A stretch of DNA of 64,000 nt from Prochlorococcus sp. AG-363-N16 (GTDB lineage: Bacteria > Cyanobacteriota > Cyanobacteriia > PCC-6307 > Cyanobiaceae). The stretch covers positions 62,001 through 126,000 of the forward strand of contig QCFW01000004.1 in the NCBI GenBank assembly GCA_003280135.1, in the 5' to 3' direction. This document shows positions 25,960 through 36,802 of this stretch, one piece after another; within the stretch, counting starts at the first letter, position 1; the number at the start of each line of letters is the position of its first letter. The notes beneath the pieces are model-generated. The model saw only the letters and a list, made by a program, of their open reading frames with translations. It searched no databases and was not told the DNA's origin. A program made the position numbers and the translations under genes.

Positions 25960-28131
25960 TTACATCAAAGGTGCGACAGGAGTTGGAGTTGGTTGCGGAT
26001 AATGCATTCCACTATCTCCATTTTGAGGTATCCCTCTCAAAGTCAGATTAATGCGACCTCTATTGTCTATTTCTCTAACTCTTACTGTAACTTCGTCGCT
26101 AACTTTTACTACATCTTCAACTTTTTCAACTCTTGCTTCTGAAAGCTGAGATATATGAATCATCCCTTCTTTACCTGGAAGAATTTCGACAAAAGCACCA
26201 ATTGGAATAATTCTTGTTATGACACCCTTAAAGATTTCTCCTTCATGAACTTTTCTTGTTAACCCTTCAATGATTTTCTGGGCTTCTTCCGCAGCAACAC
26301 CATCATGAGAAGCAATAGTTACTATGCCTCCATCTTCTATATCTATTTTTGTATTAGTTCTTTCTGTTATCCCTTTAATAGTTCTTCCTCCTGGACCAAT
26401 AACTGTTCCAATTAATTCTGGATCAATCCTAAAGCTTAAGAGTCTAGGCGCATGTGGGGATAATGCATCTCTTGGCTTATCAATAGCTTCTGTCATTTTT
26501 TCAAGGATATGAACTCTTGCAGGTTTAGCTTGATTGATTGCTTCACCAATAGTTTTTATAGGTAAACCTGTAATTTTCATGTCCATTTGTAGAGCTGTTA
26601 TACCCTTTTCTGTACCAGCCACCTTAAAATCCATATCTCCAAGAAAATCTTCGATTCCTTGAATATCTGTCAATATTTTTACCTCATTGCCTTCTTTTAT
26701 CAGTCCCATTGCAGCTCCACTCACTGGCGCTTTTAAGGGAACTCCAGCATCAAGTAAAGCAAGAGTACTTCCACAGACTGAGCCCATTGACGTGGAACCA
26801 TTTGAACTCAAGACCTCACTAACAACCCTTAATACATAGGGGAAGGATTCCTTTGCAGGTAGTACAGGCATTAATGCTCTCTCAGCTAGAGCCCCATGCC
26901 CAACCTCTCTTCTTCCAGGGGTCCTCATAGGCCTGGTTTCGCCAACTGAATAAGGTGGAAAATTGTAGTGATGAATATATGTTTTATCTGTACTAGGGTT
27001 CAAATCGTCCATTTCTTGGGCATCACTTGGAGTGCCTAATGTTGCTGTAGATAAAACTTGTGTAAGACCTCTTTGAAATAGTCCAGATCCATGAACGCGT
27101 TTGGGAAGTATGCCAACTTCTGCGTCTATTTTTCTTATTTCATCTAAAGATCTACCATCTACACGTTTACCATCTTTAAGTATTTGTTCTCTCATAAGCT
27201 TTTTGGTAAGTAACTTAAAGCTTGAACTAAGAAGTTTAGGATTAGCAGTAACAGCTTTTTTTACGGCATTTTCTTCTTTTAGGGAATCTATTTTTTCAGA
27301 ACAATTTGACTTGATTTCTTCAAGCTTGTTATCTCTTTCATCTTTTGATAGGTCAAATTGTTTTAGCAGTTCCCCTATTGATTTGCTCGCATTTTTTTCC
27401 AAATAAGCAGGTATTGTTTCATCAATATCTTGAGCTTCAGGTTTGACTTGCTTTATTTTATTTTCCTTAAGAATTTCATTTTGAGCATTGATTAATTCTG
27501 TTACTGCTTCATAACCAAAATCAATAGCTTCAATAACATCTTGTTCTGAAAGTTGATTAGCACCTGCTTCAACCATGACAATGCCATCTGGTGTTCCAGC
27601 TACAACAAGGTCAAGATCACCTCGTTCTATTTCTCGATAGCTTGGATTGAGTACAAAATCATCTCCTAGTAGGCCAACTCTTACAGAGGCCATAGGCCCA
27701 TAGAAAGGTATCCCAGCCATTAGGGTAGCCATAGAAGATCCTGTTACTGCTAAAACATCAGCAGGAACTCTTTCGTCTAAAGATAAACAGGTTGCAACTA
27801 TTTGTATGTCATCTCTCATCCAAGATGGGAAGAGAGGTCGCATTGGCCTATCAATAAGCCTTGAAATAAGAGTTGCTCTTTCTGGGGGGCGTCCCTCTCG
27901 TCGCATGAAACTGCCAGGTATGCGCCCTGCTGCATAAAGCCTTTCTTCGTAATCGCAAATTAAAGGAAGGAAGTCAGCCCCTTCTCTTCCTGGTGCTTGA
28001 GTAGCCGTTACTAAGACTGCTGTGTCACCACATTCAATCATTACTGATCCCCCAGCTTGAGGGGCATATCTTCCTGTAGTTAGCCGTATTTCCCGACCAT
28101 CAAAGGAGACCGTTTTTGTCTGACCTTGCAC
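25960..28131 (-). CDS. pnp: polynucleotide phosphorylase
   Basis: PNPase degrades RNA 3' to 5' with phosphate. It has two RNase PH domains (about residues 1-230 and 315-545; [39 protein letters not shown]), a KH domain ([20 protein letters not shown]) and an S1 domain near residues 620-690 ([20 protein letters not shown]). The 723-aa length is full. The short C-terminal tail is proline-rich. It converges with cysQ, eight bases apart. Confidence 0.98.
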   Translation of the reverse strand: MQGQTKTVSFDGREIRLTTGRYAPQAGGSVMIECGDTAVLVTATQAPGREGADFLPLICDYEERLYAAGRIPGSFMRREGRPPERATLISRLIDRPMRPLFPSWMRDDIQIVATCLSLDERVPADVLAVTGSSMATLMAGIPFYGPMASVRVGLLGDDFVLNPSYREIERGDLDLVVAGTPDGIVMVEAGANQLSEQDVIEAIDFGYEAVTELINAQNEILKENKIKQVKPEAQDIDETIPAYLEKNASKSIGELLKQFDLSKDERDNKLEEIKSNCSEKIDSLKEENAVKKAVTANPKLLSSSFKLLTKKLMREQILKDGKRVDGRSLDEIRKIDAEVGILPKRVHGSGLFQRGLTQVLSTATLGTPSDAQEMDDLNPSTDKTYIHHYNFPPYSVGETRPMRTPGRREVGHGALAERALMPVLPAKESFPYVLRVVSEVLSSNGSTSMGSVCGSTLALLDAGVPLKAPVSGAAMGLIKEGNEVKILTDIQGIEDFLGDMDFKVAGTEKGITALQMDMKITGLPIKTIGEAINQAKPARVHILEKMTEAIDKPRDALSPHAPRLLSFRIDPELIGTVIGPGGRTIKGITERTNTKIDIEDGGIVTIASHDGVAAEEAQKIIEGLTRKVHEGEIFKGVITRIIPIGAFVEILPGKEGMIHISQLSEARVEKVEDVVKVSDEVTVRVREIDNRGRINLTLRGIPQNGDSGMHYPQPTPTPVAPLM

Positions 28132-28323
28132 GTGAAACTGTTATGTCTTTTTGTCTTTAAGCATTCTTGCACTTGATAGGCAATTATTCACAACAAAAAA
28201 CTAATTATGTGGTTTTTAATTTTTACATTACGAGAGGTGCTATCTCTCTAAGTCCAGTTGCAGTCTAGTTAATTAACCTTTTCTTGGAAGCTTTGAAATT
28301 GCTATTAATGTTGAATTCTTAAT

Positions 28324-28626
28324 TTACCAGCTTGATTTAACAACCCCTGGAAGTTCGCCTTTATGAGCTCTTTCCCTAAGTTGATTCCTGCATAGACCAA
28401 AATCACGGTATACACCTCTAGGCTTTCCAGTTGCCCAACAACGATTCCTCATTCTACTAGGTGCACTATTTCTAGGGAGGGCTTGAATCTTTCTATGAAT
28501 TTCTAGTCGCTCCATTGGATCTTGAGCAGAATTAAATTGATCTAATAGTTTTTTACGTTTAGATGAGTACCGCTCAACAAGCTTTTTTCGCTTAACATCG
28601 CGGGCTATCATTGATTTTTTGGCCAT
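28324..28626 (-). CDS. rpsN: 30S ribosomal protein S14
   Basis: The 100-aa basic protein starts [20 protein letters not shown] and contains the conserved [20 protein letters not shown] followed by [18 protein letters not shown]. It is the long, zinc-free S14 type found in cyanobacteria and plastids. About 190 bases separate it from pnp. Confidence 0.98.
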   Translation of the reverse strand: MAKKSMIARDVKRKKLVERYSSKRKKLLDQFNSAQDPMERLEIHRKIQALPRNSAPSRMRNRCWATGKPRGVYRDFGLCRNQLRERAHKGELPGVVKSSW

Positions 28627-28703
28627 TTAGAGCCTTGATTTAAAAATATTCTTTCAAGATCTTACTCCTTAACGAATACATCTTGAAAATTAGGTTTGAA
28701 TTA

Positions 28704-29792
28704 TCAATTGCCCAATTGTTCAAATATCGACAATTGACTTACATCTCGAATAATTAAAACGATACTTAAACTTACTAATAAAAGAAAACTTGACTGCATA
28801 AAGGCAAGCTTTATTTTTTCAGGAATTGGCTCATTTCTAATACCTTCAATTAGAATTAATAAAAATTGACCTCCGTCGAGAAGAGGAAAAGGTAAAGCAT
28901 TCAATACTGCAAGATTAATAGAAACTAATGCTGTGAAAAGTGCTACTCCTGAAAAACCCTGCTCAGATAGTTGTGCCCCAAGCTCTACAATTTTGACTGG
29001 TCCACTAAGTTGCTTAGAAGTAGAACTAAAATCGGTAAAAAGTCCTTGATAGCCTTTGACTGTTCTTGTTAATAAGTTGGAGAACTGATTAGTTGAAAAA
29101 GTCAAGTTATCAATAAAGCTCGAGTTCTTGTTAGTTTGCGTAGTTATATTTTGTTGTAATTGTGCCCCAACTTTGCCTTCGCCAAGATTATTTGCAGGAG
29201 TAATTTCAATAAAACTTTTTACTTCATTTGTTTCTTTTTCTAGGATAATAGTTTTATCTGGTGAATTTTTAATTGCTTGAACTAAATCTTGTACAGCGTC
29301 TTGACCAACCCCTAACTTATTTCCATTAACGCTCAATATCTTATCACCAGAAGCTAGTCCTGCTATCTCAGCAGCTTGCTCTTTCTGTACATTTATTATT
29401 AGGACTCCTTGATCAGCTTGAGAGGGTATACCAATAAAAGTTGCTTGAAAAAATAAAACAAGCCAAGCTAAAATTAGATTTGCAAAGACTCCTGCTGAAA
29501 TAACAATTAACCTTTGAAATATTGGTCTGTTATTAAGAAGATCAGGATCGGTTGAAATGATATCTGAGGAATCATCATCGTCTGGAAAAGACACAAAACC
29601 TCCAAGGGGAAGTGCTCTTATCGAGTAAATGACACCATCGAATTCTTTTTTTATCAATGCAGGCCCAAAACCAATAGAAAATCCACTGACTTTTATACCC
29701 TGCGATTTAGCAGCAAGAAAATGTCCTGCCTCATGAAAGAAAATAAGAAGAGCCAGTACTCCAATGGAAACAAAAACATTAAGTGAGGGCAT
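28704..29792 (-). CDS. rseP: RIP-type site-2 metalloprotease
   Basis: This intramembrane M50 protease has the zinc motif FFHEAGHFLAAKSQGIKVSG in the first transmembrane helix, a single PDZ domain around residues 120-185, and the conserved C-terminal LNALPFPLLDGGQFLLIL helix carrying the third zinc ligand. It should cleave membrane-anchored anti-sigma factors or signal-peptide remnants. It lies 13 bases after serS in the same direction and shares its unit. Confidence 0.94.
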   Translation of the reverse strand: MPSLNVFVSIGVLALLIFFHEAGHFLAAKSQGIKVSGFSIGFGPALIKKEFDGVIYSIRALPLGGFVSFPDDDDSSDIISTDPDLLNNRPIFQRLIVISAGVFANLILAWLVLFFQATFIGIPSQADQGVLIINVQKEQAAEIAGLASGDKILSVNGNKLGVGQDAVQDLVQAIKNSPDKTIILEKETNEVKSFIEITPANNLGEGKVGAQLQQNITTQTNKNSSFIDNLTFSTNQFSNLLTRTVKGYQGLFTDFSSTSKQLSGPVKIVELGAQLSEQGFSGVALFTALVSINLAVLNALPFPLLDGGQFLLILIEGIRNEPIPEKIKLAFMQSSFLLLVSLSIVLIIRDVSQLSIFEQLGN

Positions 29793-29805
29793 AGTATTTA
29801 GGTAA

Positions 29806-31080
29806 TTAATTTCTTAGATGTGTTGCTCCAAAATATGGTTCTAGAACCTTAGGTAATTTGACTGATCCGTCAGATTGTTGACCATTTTCTAAAATAGCTG
29901 CCATTGTTCTACCAATTGCAAGTCCACTAGCGTTAAGAGTATGCACTAAGAAGGTTTTTTTCCCTTCTTTAGTCCTAATCGATGACCTTCTTGCTTGGAA
30001 ATCATTACAGATACTTGAGCTTGAGATTTCTCTATAAGAGTTTGCACCTGGAAGCCAAACTTCTAAATCAAATGTTCTTGAAGCTGAAAACCCTAAATCA
30101 CCTGTACATAAATCCATAACTCTATAAGGAAGTTCAAGAGCTTTCAGTATGTCTTCGGCGTCAGCTGTAATTTGCTCATGTGCTTCATTTGATTTATCAG
30201 GATGAACAAACCAATAAAGTTCAACTTTATTGAACTGGTGAAGCCTAATTAAACCTCTAGTATCTCTTCCATAACTTCCAGCTTCTCTTCGAAAACAAGG
30301 AGAATATGCTGCATAGCGTAAGGGCAGCTCTTCTACAGGAATAATTTCGTCTCTATGAAGAGAAGTTATTGGTACTTCTGCTGTTGGGGTAAGCCATAAA
30401 TCATCTTCTGAACATTTAAAGCTTTCCTCAGCAAACTTAGGTAATTGACCAGAGCCTTTTAGGCTATCTGTATTAACTAGAACTGGCGGTAAAACTTCAA
30501 TATATCCTTTTGATACATGTTTATCGATCATGAAATTTATTAGTGCTCTTTCTAGTCGAGCTCCTTGATTAAAGAGTGTAATAAAACGGCTTTTAGAAAT
30601 ACGTGCTGATCTTTTTGTATCCAATAAATTTAGCTCCTCAGCTATTTGCCAATGCTCTTTCAGATTTTTATCTTTTATTGGATTTCCCCAAGATTTAATC
30701 TCAAGATTTTCTTTTTCAGTCTTTCCGAAAGGACAATTTTTAGACGGTAAGTTTGGAAGATCTAAAAGTTCTTCTTTTATTTTCTTTGAGAGAAATTTTT
30801 CTTTTTCCTCTATTTTTATTACTTCCTTTTTAATTGAATTACCTTTTTCTCTAAGCAATAAGATTTCAGTTGAGTTGGGTGGAATACCATTTTTAACTTT
30901 TTGCCCTACTTCTTTTCCTATTAAATTTCCCTGTGATTGTAAATCATTCCTTAGACTTTCCAATACTTTTAGGTCCTCACATTCTTTATTTAGATCACTG
31001 AGGTCTATATCCAAGCCTCTTCGATTAAGAGCTTCAACTATAAGAGCAGGATTTTCTCTGACTAGTTTTTGATTTATCAT
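29806..31080 (-). CDS. serS: seryl-tRNA synthetase
   Basis: Class II synthetase with the N-terminal coiled-coil arm (about residues 30-105) that grips the long variable arm of tRNA-Ser. Motif 2 is in SPCFRREAGSYGRDTRGLIR and motif 3 in ASGLAIGRTMAAILENGQ, with TAEVPITSLHRDEI between. The 424-aa length is typical. One of its substrates, tRNA-Ser(CGA), is encoded at 52.6 kb. Confidence 0.98.
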   Translation of the reverse strand: MINQKLVRENPALIVEALNRRGLDIDLSDLNKECEDLKVLESLRNDLQSQGNLIGKEVGQKVKNGIPPNSTEILLLREKGNSIKKEVIKIEEKEKFLSKKIKEELLDLPNLPSKNCPFGKTEKENLEIKSWGNPIKDKNLKEHWQIAEELNLLDTKRSARISKSRFITLFNQGARLERALINFMIDKHVSKGYIEVLPPVLVNTDSLKGSGQLPKFAEESFKCSEDDLWLTPTAEVPITSLHRDEIIPVEELPLRYAAYSPCFRREAGSYGRDTRGLIRLHQFNKVELYWFVHPDKSNEAHEQITADAEDILKALELPYRVMDLCTGDLGFSASRTFDLEVWLPGANSYREISSSSICNDFQARRSSIRTKEGKKTFLVHTLNASGLAIGRTMAAILENGQQSDGSVKLPKVLEPYFGATHLRN

Positions 31081-31086
31081 TATTTT

Positions 31087-32565
31087 TTAATTCATTTTAA
31101 GTGAGGCAGGTCTTGCACGACCAGATGAGGCCCATTCTTTTAGAAATTTCAGCTGTTCTTTAGCAGTTCTTGAAAGAGGGATAAGTTGAGAAGCTGCAAG
31201 TATGAGATCTGTCTCTAGAAGTTCGCGTCTCTCAGCAAAAGCAAAATGCATTGCTTCAATAACAGTCTGCTCTAATTCTGCTCCTGAGAAGCCTTCTGTT
31301 CTATCTATTACTGCATCGAGAGGGATTGATATATTAGGGCGCTTATGCTTAATGTGAAGCTCAAGAATACTTAATCTTTCTTGTCTACTGGGAAGATCAA
31401 GTAAAAAAATCTCATCAAAACGACCTTTCCTTAGTAATTCAGCAGGAAGTCGATCCACACCATTTGCTGTAGCCACTACGAATACTGCAGATGATTTTTC
31501 TGCCATCCAAGTCAAGACATTTGCTAAAACCCTTTGGCTTGTACCACCATCACTTCTTGCATCCCCTCCAAAACCTTTATCTATTTCATCAATCCATAGA
31601 ACACAAGGCGCCATTGCTTCTGCACGGTGAATAGTTTCTCTTGTTCTTGCTTCACTTGCTCCAACTAAACCGGCAAATAACCTCCCAACATCAAGCCTTA
31701 AAAGTGGCATCGACCAGCTATGAGCAATCGCTTTTGCTGTTAAAGACTTACCAGTTCCTTGCGGACCTATTAATAATACTCCTCTTGGTAGAGGTAATCC
31801 AAAGTTACGAGCTTCGTCTGAGAATGCTTGATGTCTTTGGTTCAGCCAGTTTTTCAGTGAATCCAAGCCACCAATATCACTTTGTCTGGCTTGTGACTCA
31901 CAGTATTCAAGTACTTCACTTCTTGCGATACTTTGCCTTTTCTCTTCAAGTACTTCGGATAAATCTTCTTTGCTTAATCGGCCTCTTTGGGCTAAAGCTC
32001 TTGCAGCAACTTGACGAACTCTTATTTCGCTTAATCCGCTGCAAGCATGAGTTAGTTCTTCTAGCTCATCATCTTTTATTTGAGAGTTACTAGCTTTTGC
32101 AATGTTTCCTAAAAGAGTTCTTATCTCATCTTCTTTAGGGAGAGGAAGATCTAAGATCGTCAGCAGATCTTCTAACTCATTTGGAGGTGACCAATCTCCA
32201 GCAACGAGTATAAGAGTATGAGATTTTTCTCTGAGTTCAGAAGATAAATTTCTAAGCATTCTTGCAATACCAGCATCTTCTGAAAATTTATGAAAATCTT
32301 TTGCTAAAAGTATTGTTGGAGAAGAAGAATCTAGCGTTTGTAGCCATTGCAAAACAGAAATAGGTTGCTTTGCCCCTAATCCTTTGGAATTTAATATTCC
32401 CTGCAAACCTTTTACATAATCCCAAGAGGCTAATCTTCTGGGATGAAGTCTTTTTACAGCTTCACTTATTAAAGATTCAACTCTTTCTTCTTCTCTACTT
32501 CTAATATAAATAAGAGTAGTTTTTGATTTAATTAAAAGATCAAACTGATCATTCCAATTATTCAT
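31087..32565 (-). CDS. ycf46: Ycf46-type AAA ATPase
   Basis: A 492-aa protein with an N-terminal half of degenerate ATPase character and a C-terminal AAA module: Walker A LIGPQGTGKSLTAKA, Walker B CVLWIDEIDKGFGGD and arginine-rich SRH RKGRFDEIFLLDLPSRQER. It is the cyanobacterial/plastid Ycf46 family, linked in published cyanobacterial work to regulation of photosynthesis and inorganic carbon use, with no defined substrate. It sits between yidC and serS. Confidence 0.9.
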   Translation of the reverse strand: MNNWNDQFDLLIKSKTTLIYIRSREEERVESLISEAVKRLHPRRLASWDYVKGLQGILNSKGLGAKQPISVLQWLQTLDSSSPTILLAKDFHKFSEDAGIARMLRNLSSELREKSHTLILVAGDWSPPNELEDLLTILDLPLPKEDEIRTLLGNIAKASNSQIKDDELEELTHACSGLSEIRVRQVAARALAQRGRLSKEDLSEVLEEKRQSIARSEVLEYCESQARQSDIGGLDSLKNWLNQRHQAFSDEARNFGLPLPRGVLLIGPQGTGKSLTAKAIAHSWSMPLLRLDVGRLFAGLVGASEARTRETIHRAEAMAPCVLWIDEIDKGFGGDARSDGGTSQRVLANVLTWMAEKSSAVFVVATANGVDRLPAELLRKGRFDEIFLLDLPSRQERLSILELHIKHKRPNISIPLDAVIDRTEGFSGAELEQTVIEAMHFAFAERRELLETDLILAASQLIPLSRTAKEQLKFLKEWASSGRARPASLKMN

Positions 32566-32626
32566 AACTATTAATATCTTTAGAGTTATTAATGGTTTTT
32601 ATTCTTTCAATCATTATAAGATAGAG

Positions 32627-33778
32627 CTACTTAGAGTTATTACTTTTTGGCTCGAAAGGCAATCTTTCACCGTCCAAAATTTGGCTGTTATTAGCTAATC
32701 CAGCTTTAACTTTTTGAGAAAGTTGATCATCTAAAATTTTCTGAAGATTATCTGGCAAAGCTTCTTGACTTAGTAAGAATGTTTGGAATGCTTGAAATAT
32801 ATTTGCTATCACCATGTATAAAAGGACCCCAGCAGGTAATGGGAAAAACAAAAACATACCTGTGATCATTACTGGAGTAATTTTTTGTGCAGTAGCTTGT
32901 TGAGGATTTGGTGGCATTCCTCTTCCTGATAGAACTTGGGATATAACAAGTGTTAACCCAAATCCTGCTACAAGTATTGCTATATCCCAATTAATAGCTC
33001 CATCAACATAAAAACCAACTTGACCAAGTGCTTTTATAAATAGGAATCCACTCTTTGCTGCTAATCCTGGAATTCTTCCTTCAACAGTTGCGTCGCCTGG
33101 ATATTTTGCAGTAACAGTTCCATCAGGAGAGACATTTATAAGATCTTCTCCTTTTGTAACTTTCCATGTTGGCGAGAACTTATTGCCATCTTTGAATCTT
33201 GAAAGTAGGTTGCTATAGCCTTCCCCGCTAAGAGTTTCTAGCTTTATATTTACTGAATCTCCAGCACCAATTTTTGTGCCTCCTGGCAATGAAGCAACTA
33301 CAGGAAAATGATCTTTTGAGGTTATAAAAATTGAATGCCTTGGACTAGTAAAGGGCTTAGGTTCTACTGCTGCAATTTGCTCAGGCGGAATAACTTTAAG
33401 GTTAACTAAATAAGGAACATCAGCAAAAGGAGAACCTCTTAAAGTTGCAAATAATGCAAAAAGTATTGGCATTTGAACCAGAAGAGGAAGGCAACCAGCA
33501 AGTGGACTCCCAAATTCACCCATAAGCTTGCTAAGTTCTTCTTGTTGTTTTTGTGGATTATTTGCAAAACGACTTTTTATTTCTGATTGACGTTTTTGCA
33601 TTACAGGCTGAGCTATTCGCATTCGTCTTGCACTTCTAATTGAACCCGCACTTAATGGAAAAAGAGCTAGCCTTATAACTATCGTAAGAGCTACAATTGC
33701 CAGGCCATAGCTAGGAACTAATCCGTAAAAGAAATCCAGTATAGGAATAAGTAGATTGTCTGAGATGTATCCAATCAC
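32627..33778 (-). CDS. yidC: membrane protein insertase YidC/Oxa1
   Basis: The insertase core has the conserved first helix region [20 protein letters not shown], the cytosolic coiled hairpin ([20 protein letters not shown]), [20 protein letters not shown] and a C-terminal three-helix bundle ([20 protein letters not shown]). A loop domain of about 120 residues between helices 2 and 3 is longer than in plastid Alb3. Location next to rnpA and rpmH is the classical bacterial order. Confidence 0.96.
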   Translation of the reverse strand: MIGYISDNLLIPILDFFYGLVPSYGLAIVALTIVIRLALFPLSAGSIRSARRMRIAQPVMQKRQSEIKSRFANNPQKQQEELSKLMGEFGSPLAGCLPLLVQMPILFALFATLRGSPFADVPYLVNLKVIPPEQIAAVEPKPFTSPRHSIFITSKDHFPVVASLPGGTKIGAGDSVNIKLETLSGEGYSNLLSRFKDGNKFSPTWKVTKGEDLINVSPDGTVTAKYPGDATVEGRIPGLAAKSGFLFIKALGQVGFYVDGAINWDIAILVAGFGLTLVISQVLSGRGMPPNPQQATAQKITPVMITGMFLFFPLPAGVLLYMVIANIFQAFQTFLLSQEALPDNLQKILDDQLSQKVKAGLANNSQILDGERLPFEPKSNNSK

Positions 33779-33866
33779 GATGGTTCAGAGAAAAAAGAGT
33801 AGGTTTGCATGATTGCCATTCAAAAAGATAATAAACGTTGATTTCTTTTTGGGAATTACTTTATTT

Positions 33867-34268
33867 TCAAAATCCTATTACCTCATCTGAAGATTTCTTT
33901 GAGATTGTTTTAGAAATTTGTTCTTTAATGTAAGTTTCTACGTCTCTAAAATTGGGCACGCTCCTCATTTCTAGTCTTGCTCCATCTTTCATTACAAGAA
34001 CCATATCACCATAAGAGCCAAAACCTCTGGGAATAGATCGAACTTCTTTTATTTGCTTATAAACAACCTGTGTTTTGTCTTTTCCTAGCCACCCCCCAGT
34101 TACAGAAACTCTTTTATTTGTAATTTTAAACCTTAGCCATAATGATCTTACTATTGCTCCAAAAGTAAATGGTAAGCCTACTAGAGTTATGCCTGCAAAG
34201 AGGTTAAATATTAGATCTTCTTTCGCAGGAGACCCTTCATAAAAGATCTTTTCTGAAGAATTAATCAT
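33867..34268 (-). CDS. bacterial PH domain (DUF304-like) membrane protein
   Basis: After an N-terminal EGSPAKEDLIFNLFAGITLV membrane hairpin comes a bacterial pleckstrin-like fold (FKITNKRVSVTGGWLGKDKT, YKQIKEVRSIPRGFGSYGDM). I start at ATG 34268 (MINSSEKIFYE); the track start would run 40 bases further into rnpA. It overlaps the rnpA stop by eight bases. This PH-domain gene is found in the same slot, between rnpA and yidC, in related cyanobacteria to my knowledge; its function is unknown. Confidence 0.82.
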   Translation of the reverse strand: MINSSEKIFYEGSPAKEDLIFNLFAGITLVGLPFTFGAIVRSLWLRFKITNKRVSVTGGWLGKDKTQVVYKQIKEVRSIPRGFGSYGDMVLVMKDGARLEMRSVPNFRDVETYIKEQISKTISKKSSDEVIGF

Positions 34269-34650
34269 AATTGAAACCTGCTTTGGTGAGCAATTTATCG
34301 CATTCAATTTGCAATTCTAAAATAGTTTTATTTATAGATGCGGGTTTAAGGCTTATAAGGATCCATTTCCTTTTGTATTCTGTTTTACTTTCAAAGCGTT
34401 TCCTTAGGTGTTGATGCAAAGATCTTCTTATCTGATTTCTTAAAACAGCCTTTTTACTAACTTTGTTACTTATTGAAAGAGCACACCTACAAGTAGATAA
34501 TCCTTTGTGTATATTATTTGACTTTAATAATTTTGGATTTGCTTCTGTAACCTTAAGAAGCATTAAGTGGCTATTAAATTTGTAAGCTGTTCTATGTATG
34601 TAATCAAAACATTTATAACCACTTATTCTCATTTTATTCGGGAGAACCAT
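34261..34650 (-). CDS. rnpA: ribonuclease P protein component
   Basis: The small basic protein subunit that assists the RNA of RNase P in 5' tRNA maturation. The RNR signature is visible as KAVLRNQIRRSLHQHLRKRF, preceded by RCALSISNKVSKK. The 129-aa length is normal. Order rpmH-rnpA-PH-yidC on one strand is the standard arrangement. Confidence 0.93.
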   Translation of the reverse strand: MVLPNKMRISGYKCFDYIHRTAYKFNSHLMLLKVTEANPKLLKSNNIHKGLSTCRCALSISNKVSKKAVLRNQIRRSLHQHLRKRFESKTEYKRKWILISLKPASINKTILELQIECDKLLTKAGFNYD

Positions 34651-34696
34651 GTTAATTTTTTTTATAAGGCTCCTTAGGAGTTGGTTTCTTATGCTT

Positions 34697-34834
34697 TTAA
34701 ACGGCTATTTGTGATCTACCTCTCTTCCTTCTAGCTTTAATAACTCTTCTTCCAGTATGAGTCCTCATTCGAACCCGAAAACCTGATACCCGTTTCCTTT
34801 TTCGACTAGTCCCGCCAAGAGTTCTTTTTGTCAT
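34697..34834 (-). CDS. rpmH: 50S ribosomal protein L34
   Basis: This 45-aa gene is too short for the track. It translates as [20 protein letters not shown], then [20 protein letters not shown], then SQIAV. The R/K-rich sequence with FRxRM and the RRVI(K)ARRxRGR block is unmistakable L34. It lies 46 bases upstream of rnpA on the same strand. Confidence 0.98.
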   Translation of the reverse strand: MTKRTLGGTSRKRKRVSGFRVRMRTHTGRRVIKARRKRGRSQIAV

Positions 34835-34891
34835 GATAGATCTGTTCCTGTTTTAATTAGATTTTCTTTGATAAGATAATAATTTATCAGT

Positions 34892-35479
34892 TTAGTCCAC
34901 GTCAAAAGACCAAGTACCAATATAACTAGACATTGGAACTGCTCCAGATGATTGTGCAAATCCGTGAAACTGAAACATTGCAGGTCTCCTGGGGTTTTTG
35001 ACTTTCATAACTACTGCATAAGTCTTTTTGTCTACAGGTATTGGTTTATCAGGATAAACAACTATCTCAGCTTGGTTTTCTGAGATTTCAAAGATTGCAG
35101 GAATATCTGCTTTACATTTTGTTCGACTTGCAAAGCCTCCAATTTCTGCTAAACATAAATTCAAGTTTTTTTCTAGAATATTTGCTTTGAAGTAATCAGG
35201 TACTTTTATGGTTAGTTTTAAAATCCCTGTTTTACGATTTCTTGATCTTAAAAAGAACCAGTAAAAAGCTCTTTGCATTCTTTTGTTTGATGACTGATAG
35301 GCTTTAAGTCTTTGAAAATCTGGATCTGGGTCCCATTGAAATTGAATACCGCCAGGTGAGGCCAATGCAGAAATATCAGTTACCAGAGAAAGCACCAATA
35401 AATTTGGAATCAGTGCCAATGAAAGAAGGGCTAAACGATTTTTTTTGTTTTTTTGTAGTTTCGATTTTTGCAAAAACAT
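34892..35479 (-). CDS. DUF2808 family exported protein
   Basis: A 195-aa protein with a basic N-terminus and a hydrophobic signal segment (about residues 17-42, ending ALASPGG). The mature part has YYFKANILEKNL-like and KTYAVVMKVKNPRRPAMFQF blocks, ending in GTWSFDVD. This is the layout of DUF2808, a cyanobacterial exported family of unknown function. Two cysteines (NLCLAE, RTKCKA) may form a disulfide. Confidence 0.82.
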   Translation of the reverse strand: MFLQKSKLQKNKKNRLALLSLALIPNLLVLSLVTDISALASPGGIQFQWDPDPDFQRLKAYQSSNKRMQRAFYWFFLRSRNRKTGILKLTIKVPDYFKANILEKNLNLCLAEIGGFASRTKCKADIPAIFEISENQAEIVVYPDKPIPVDKKTYAVVMKVKNPRRPAMFQFHGFAQSSGAVPMSSYIGTWSFDVD

Positions 35480-35553
35480 TTTTTAGTAGCTAAAGGGATG
35501 AACCAGATTCTCACTAGCAATTCAAAGAAATTGATCAGAAGTGTTCCGGCTAT

Positions 35554-35928
35554 TTATTTGTCAGCCAGATTTCCTCTGTCTGATCTAAGTAAATTGGCTT
35601 TCCCTAGATAGGGATGTATTGGAGACTGATTATCTTCCAGCCAGACGTGAGCAAGGATTCTAATACATTTTTCTAAATCTTTTTGTACATGCATTTGTTG
35701 ACAGTCTAATAAAGCAATTTCTTCCCAACCAAAGTGCTTTCGGGCAGTTGAGGCTGGGAAGCATGCATCTAAATCTTTCGTGACAGAAAATGTAACTGAA
35801 ATGATTTGAGATTTTTTAAGCTTATTTTTATTAATTAAATCTGAAATTAGTTCAATAACAGCTTTCTCAATTTCATCAATTGAATTGTCGAGACAAGTAA
35901 TTGCCCCTCTTAAAGCTTGTAACTTCAT
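35554..35928 (-). CDS. aroH: monofunctional chorismate mutase, AroH class
   Basis: The 124-aa AroH-type trimeric mutase converts chorismate to prephenate for phenylalanine and tyrosine synthesis. It shows the N-terminal LRGAITCLDNSIDEI with the active-site arginine, SVTFSVTKDLDACFPA, and the C-terminal IRILAHVWLEDNQSPIHPYL. It lies 16 bases upstream of sppA in the same direction. Confidence 0.92.
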   Translation of the reverse strand: MKLQALRGAITCLDNSIDEIEKAVIELISDLINKNKLKKSQIISVTFSVTKDLDACFPASTARKHFGWEEIALLDCQQMHVQKDLEKCIRILAHVWLEDNQSPIHPYLGKANLLRSDRGNLADK

Positions 35929-35944
35929 TAGTAATTATTGAGGT

Positions 35945-36754
35945 TTATGGGCGAAATAACCAAAGAATATGCCCATGGTTGGAAAATTCCATTTCAATTT
36001 GATCTAAAATATTTGAAAGAAATTTCCCCCCTGGAAGTAAACCTATTAATTTCTTTTTAGGTTTGCCCAGCGTTATAGGTTGAAGTTTTTCGTCAAGATC
36101 AGCAAGTTTAGCTGCCAAAAGTCTTGCATCGTTTTCGTCGCCAATTTCATCAACTAATCCCAGTTCTTTAGCTTGTGCACCAGTGAAAACTCTTCCATCA
36201 GCGAAGCTTTTTACTTTTTCTTCGCTTAGCTTTCTTCCATCAGCCACCGCAGAAACAAATTGTTTATAACTACTATCAATCAGTGATTGCAGTAGATCTC
36301 TTTCTTCATTAGATAAAGCACGATCTGGAGAAAGAATATCTTTAAATAAACCACTTTTTACTGTTTCGAACTTAATACCAATCTTTTCTAAAAGCTTCGA
36401 TAGATTGTTCCCTCTAAGAATTACTCCAATTGAACCTGTAATCGTTCCAGCATTTGCAACTATCTTTTCAGCAGCAACTCCAACATAAACCCCCCCTGAG
36501 GCTGATATATTTCCAAAGCTTGCAACCACATGACAACCTTTTTCTTTTAGCCTAAGAAGTGCGGCATGTATTTCTTGGCTATCTCCTACTGTCCCTCCAG
36601 GACTATCAATTCTAAGTAACAAGGCAGGAAATTCCCTTTCTTCTACTTGTTTTGCTGCTTTGAGAAAAAGTTTTCTAGTATCACCATTAATGGCACCATC
36701 AATGACTATGCGAGCCATTCTTTTTTTTGATTTGCGTTTCCAGGGCCAGATCAT
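35945..36754 (-). CDS. sppA: signal peptide peptidase SppA, short form
   Basis: S49 serine peptidase of 269 aa, the single-domain form rather than the tandem E. coli enzyme. The catalytic serine is in FGNISASGGVYVGVAAEKIV and the general-base lysine in VKSGLFKDILSP. ALLLRIDSPGGTVGDSQEIH precedes it. No obvious N-terminal transmembrane helix is present (it starts WPWKRKSKKR), which is unusual for SppA and suggests a cytosolic or peripheral enzyme. It is divergent from the DMT transporter. Confidence 0.93.
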   Translation of the reverse strand: MIWPWKRKSKKRMARIVIDGAINGDTRKLFLKAAKQVEEREFPALLLRIDSPGGTVGDSQEIHAALLRLKEKGCHVVASFGNISASGGVYVGVAAEKIVANAGTITGSIGVILRGNNLSKLLEKIGIKFETVKSGLFKDILSPDRALSNEERDLLQSLIDSSYKQFVSAVADGRKLSEEKVKSFADGRVFTGAQAKELGLVDEIGDENDARLLAAKLADLDEKLQPITLGKPKKKLIGLLPGGKFLSNILDQIEMEFSNHGHILWLFRP

Positions 36755-36802
36755 TTAATTAATGCATTTCATTTGATCTTAAGAAGCCATAAGGCAGAAC
36801 TC

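Noticed and set aside
27101-27406. 101-aa plus-strand ORF
   Set aside because: Antisense to pnp and made of Ser/Leu repeats typical of reversed acidic helices.
31641-32093. 150-aa plus-strand ORF
   Set aside because: It lies wholly opposite the ycf46 gene, has no start signal and is low complexity (Leu-rich); a shadow ORF of a real gene.
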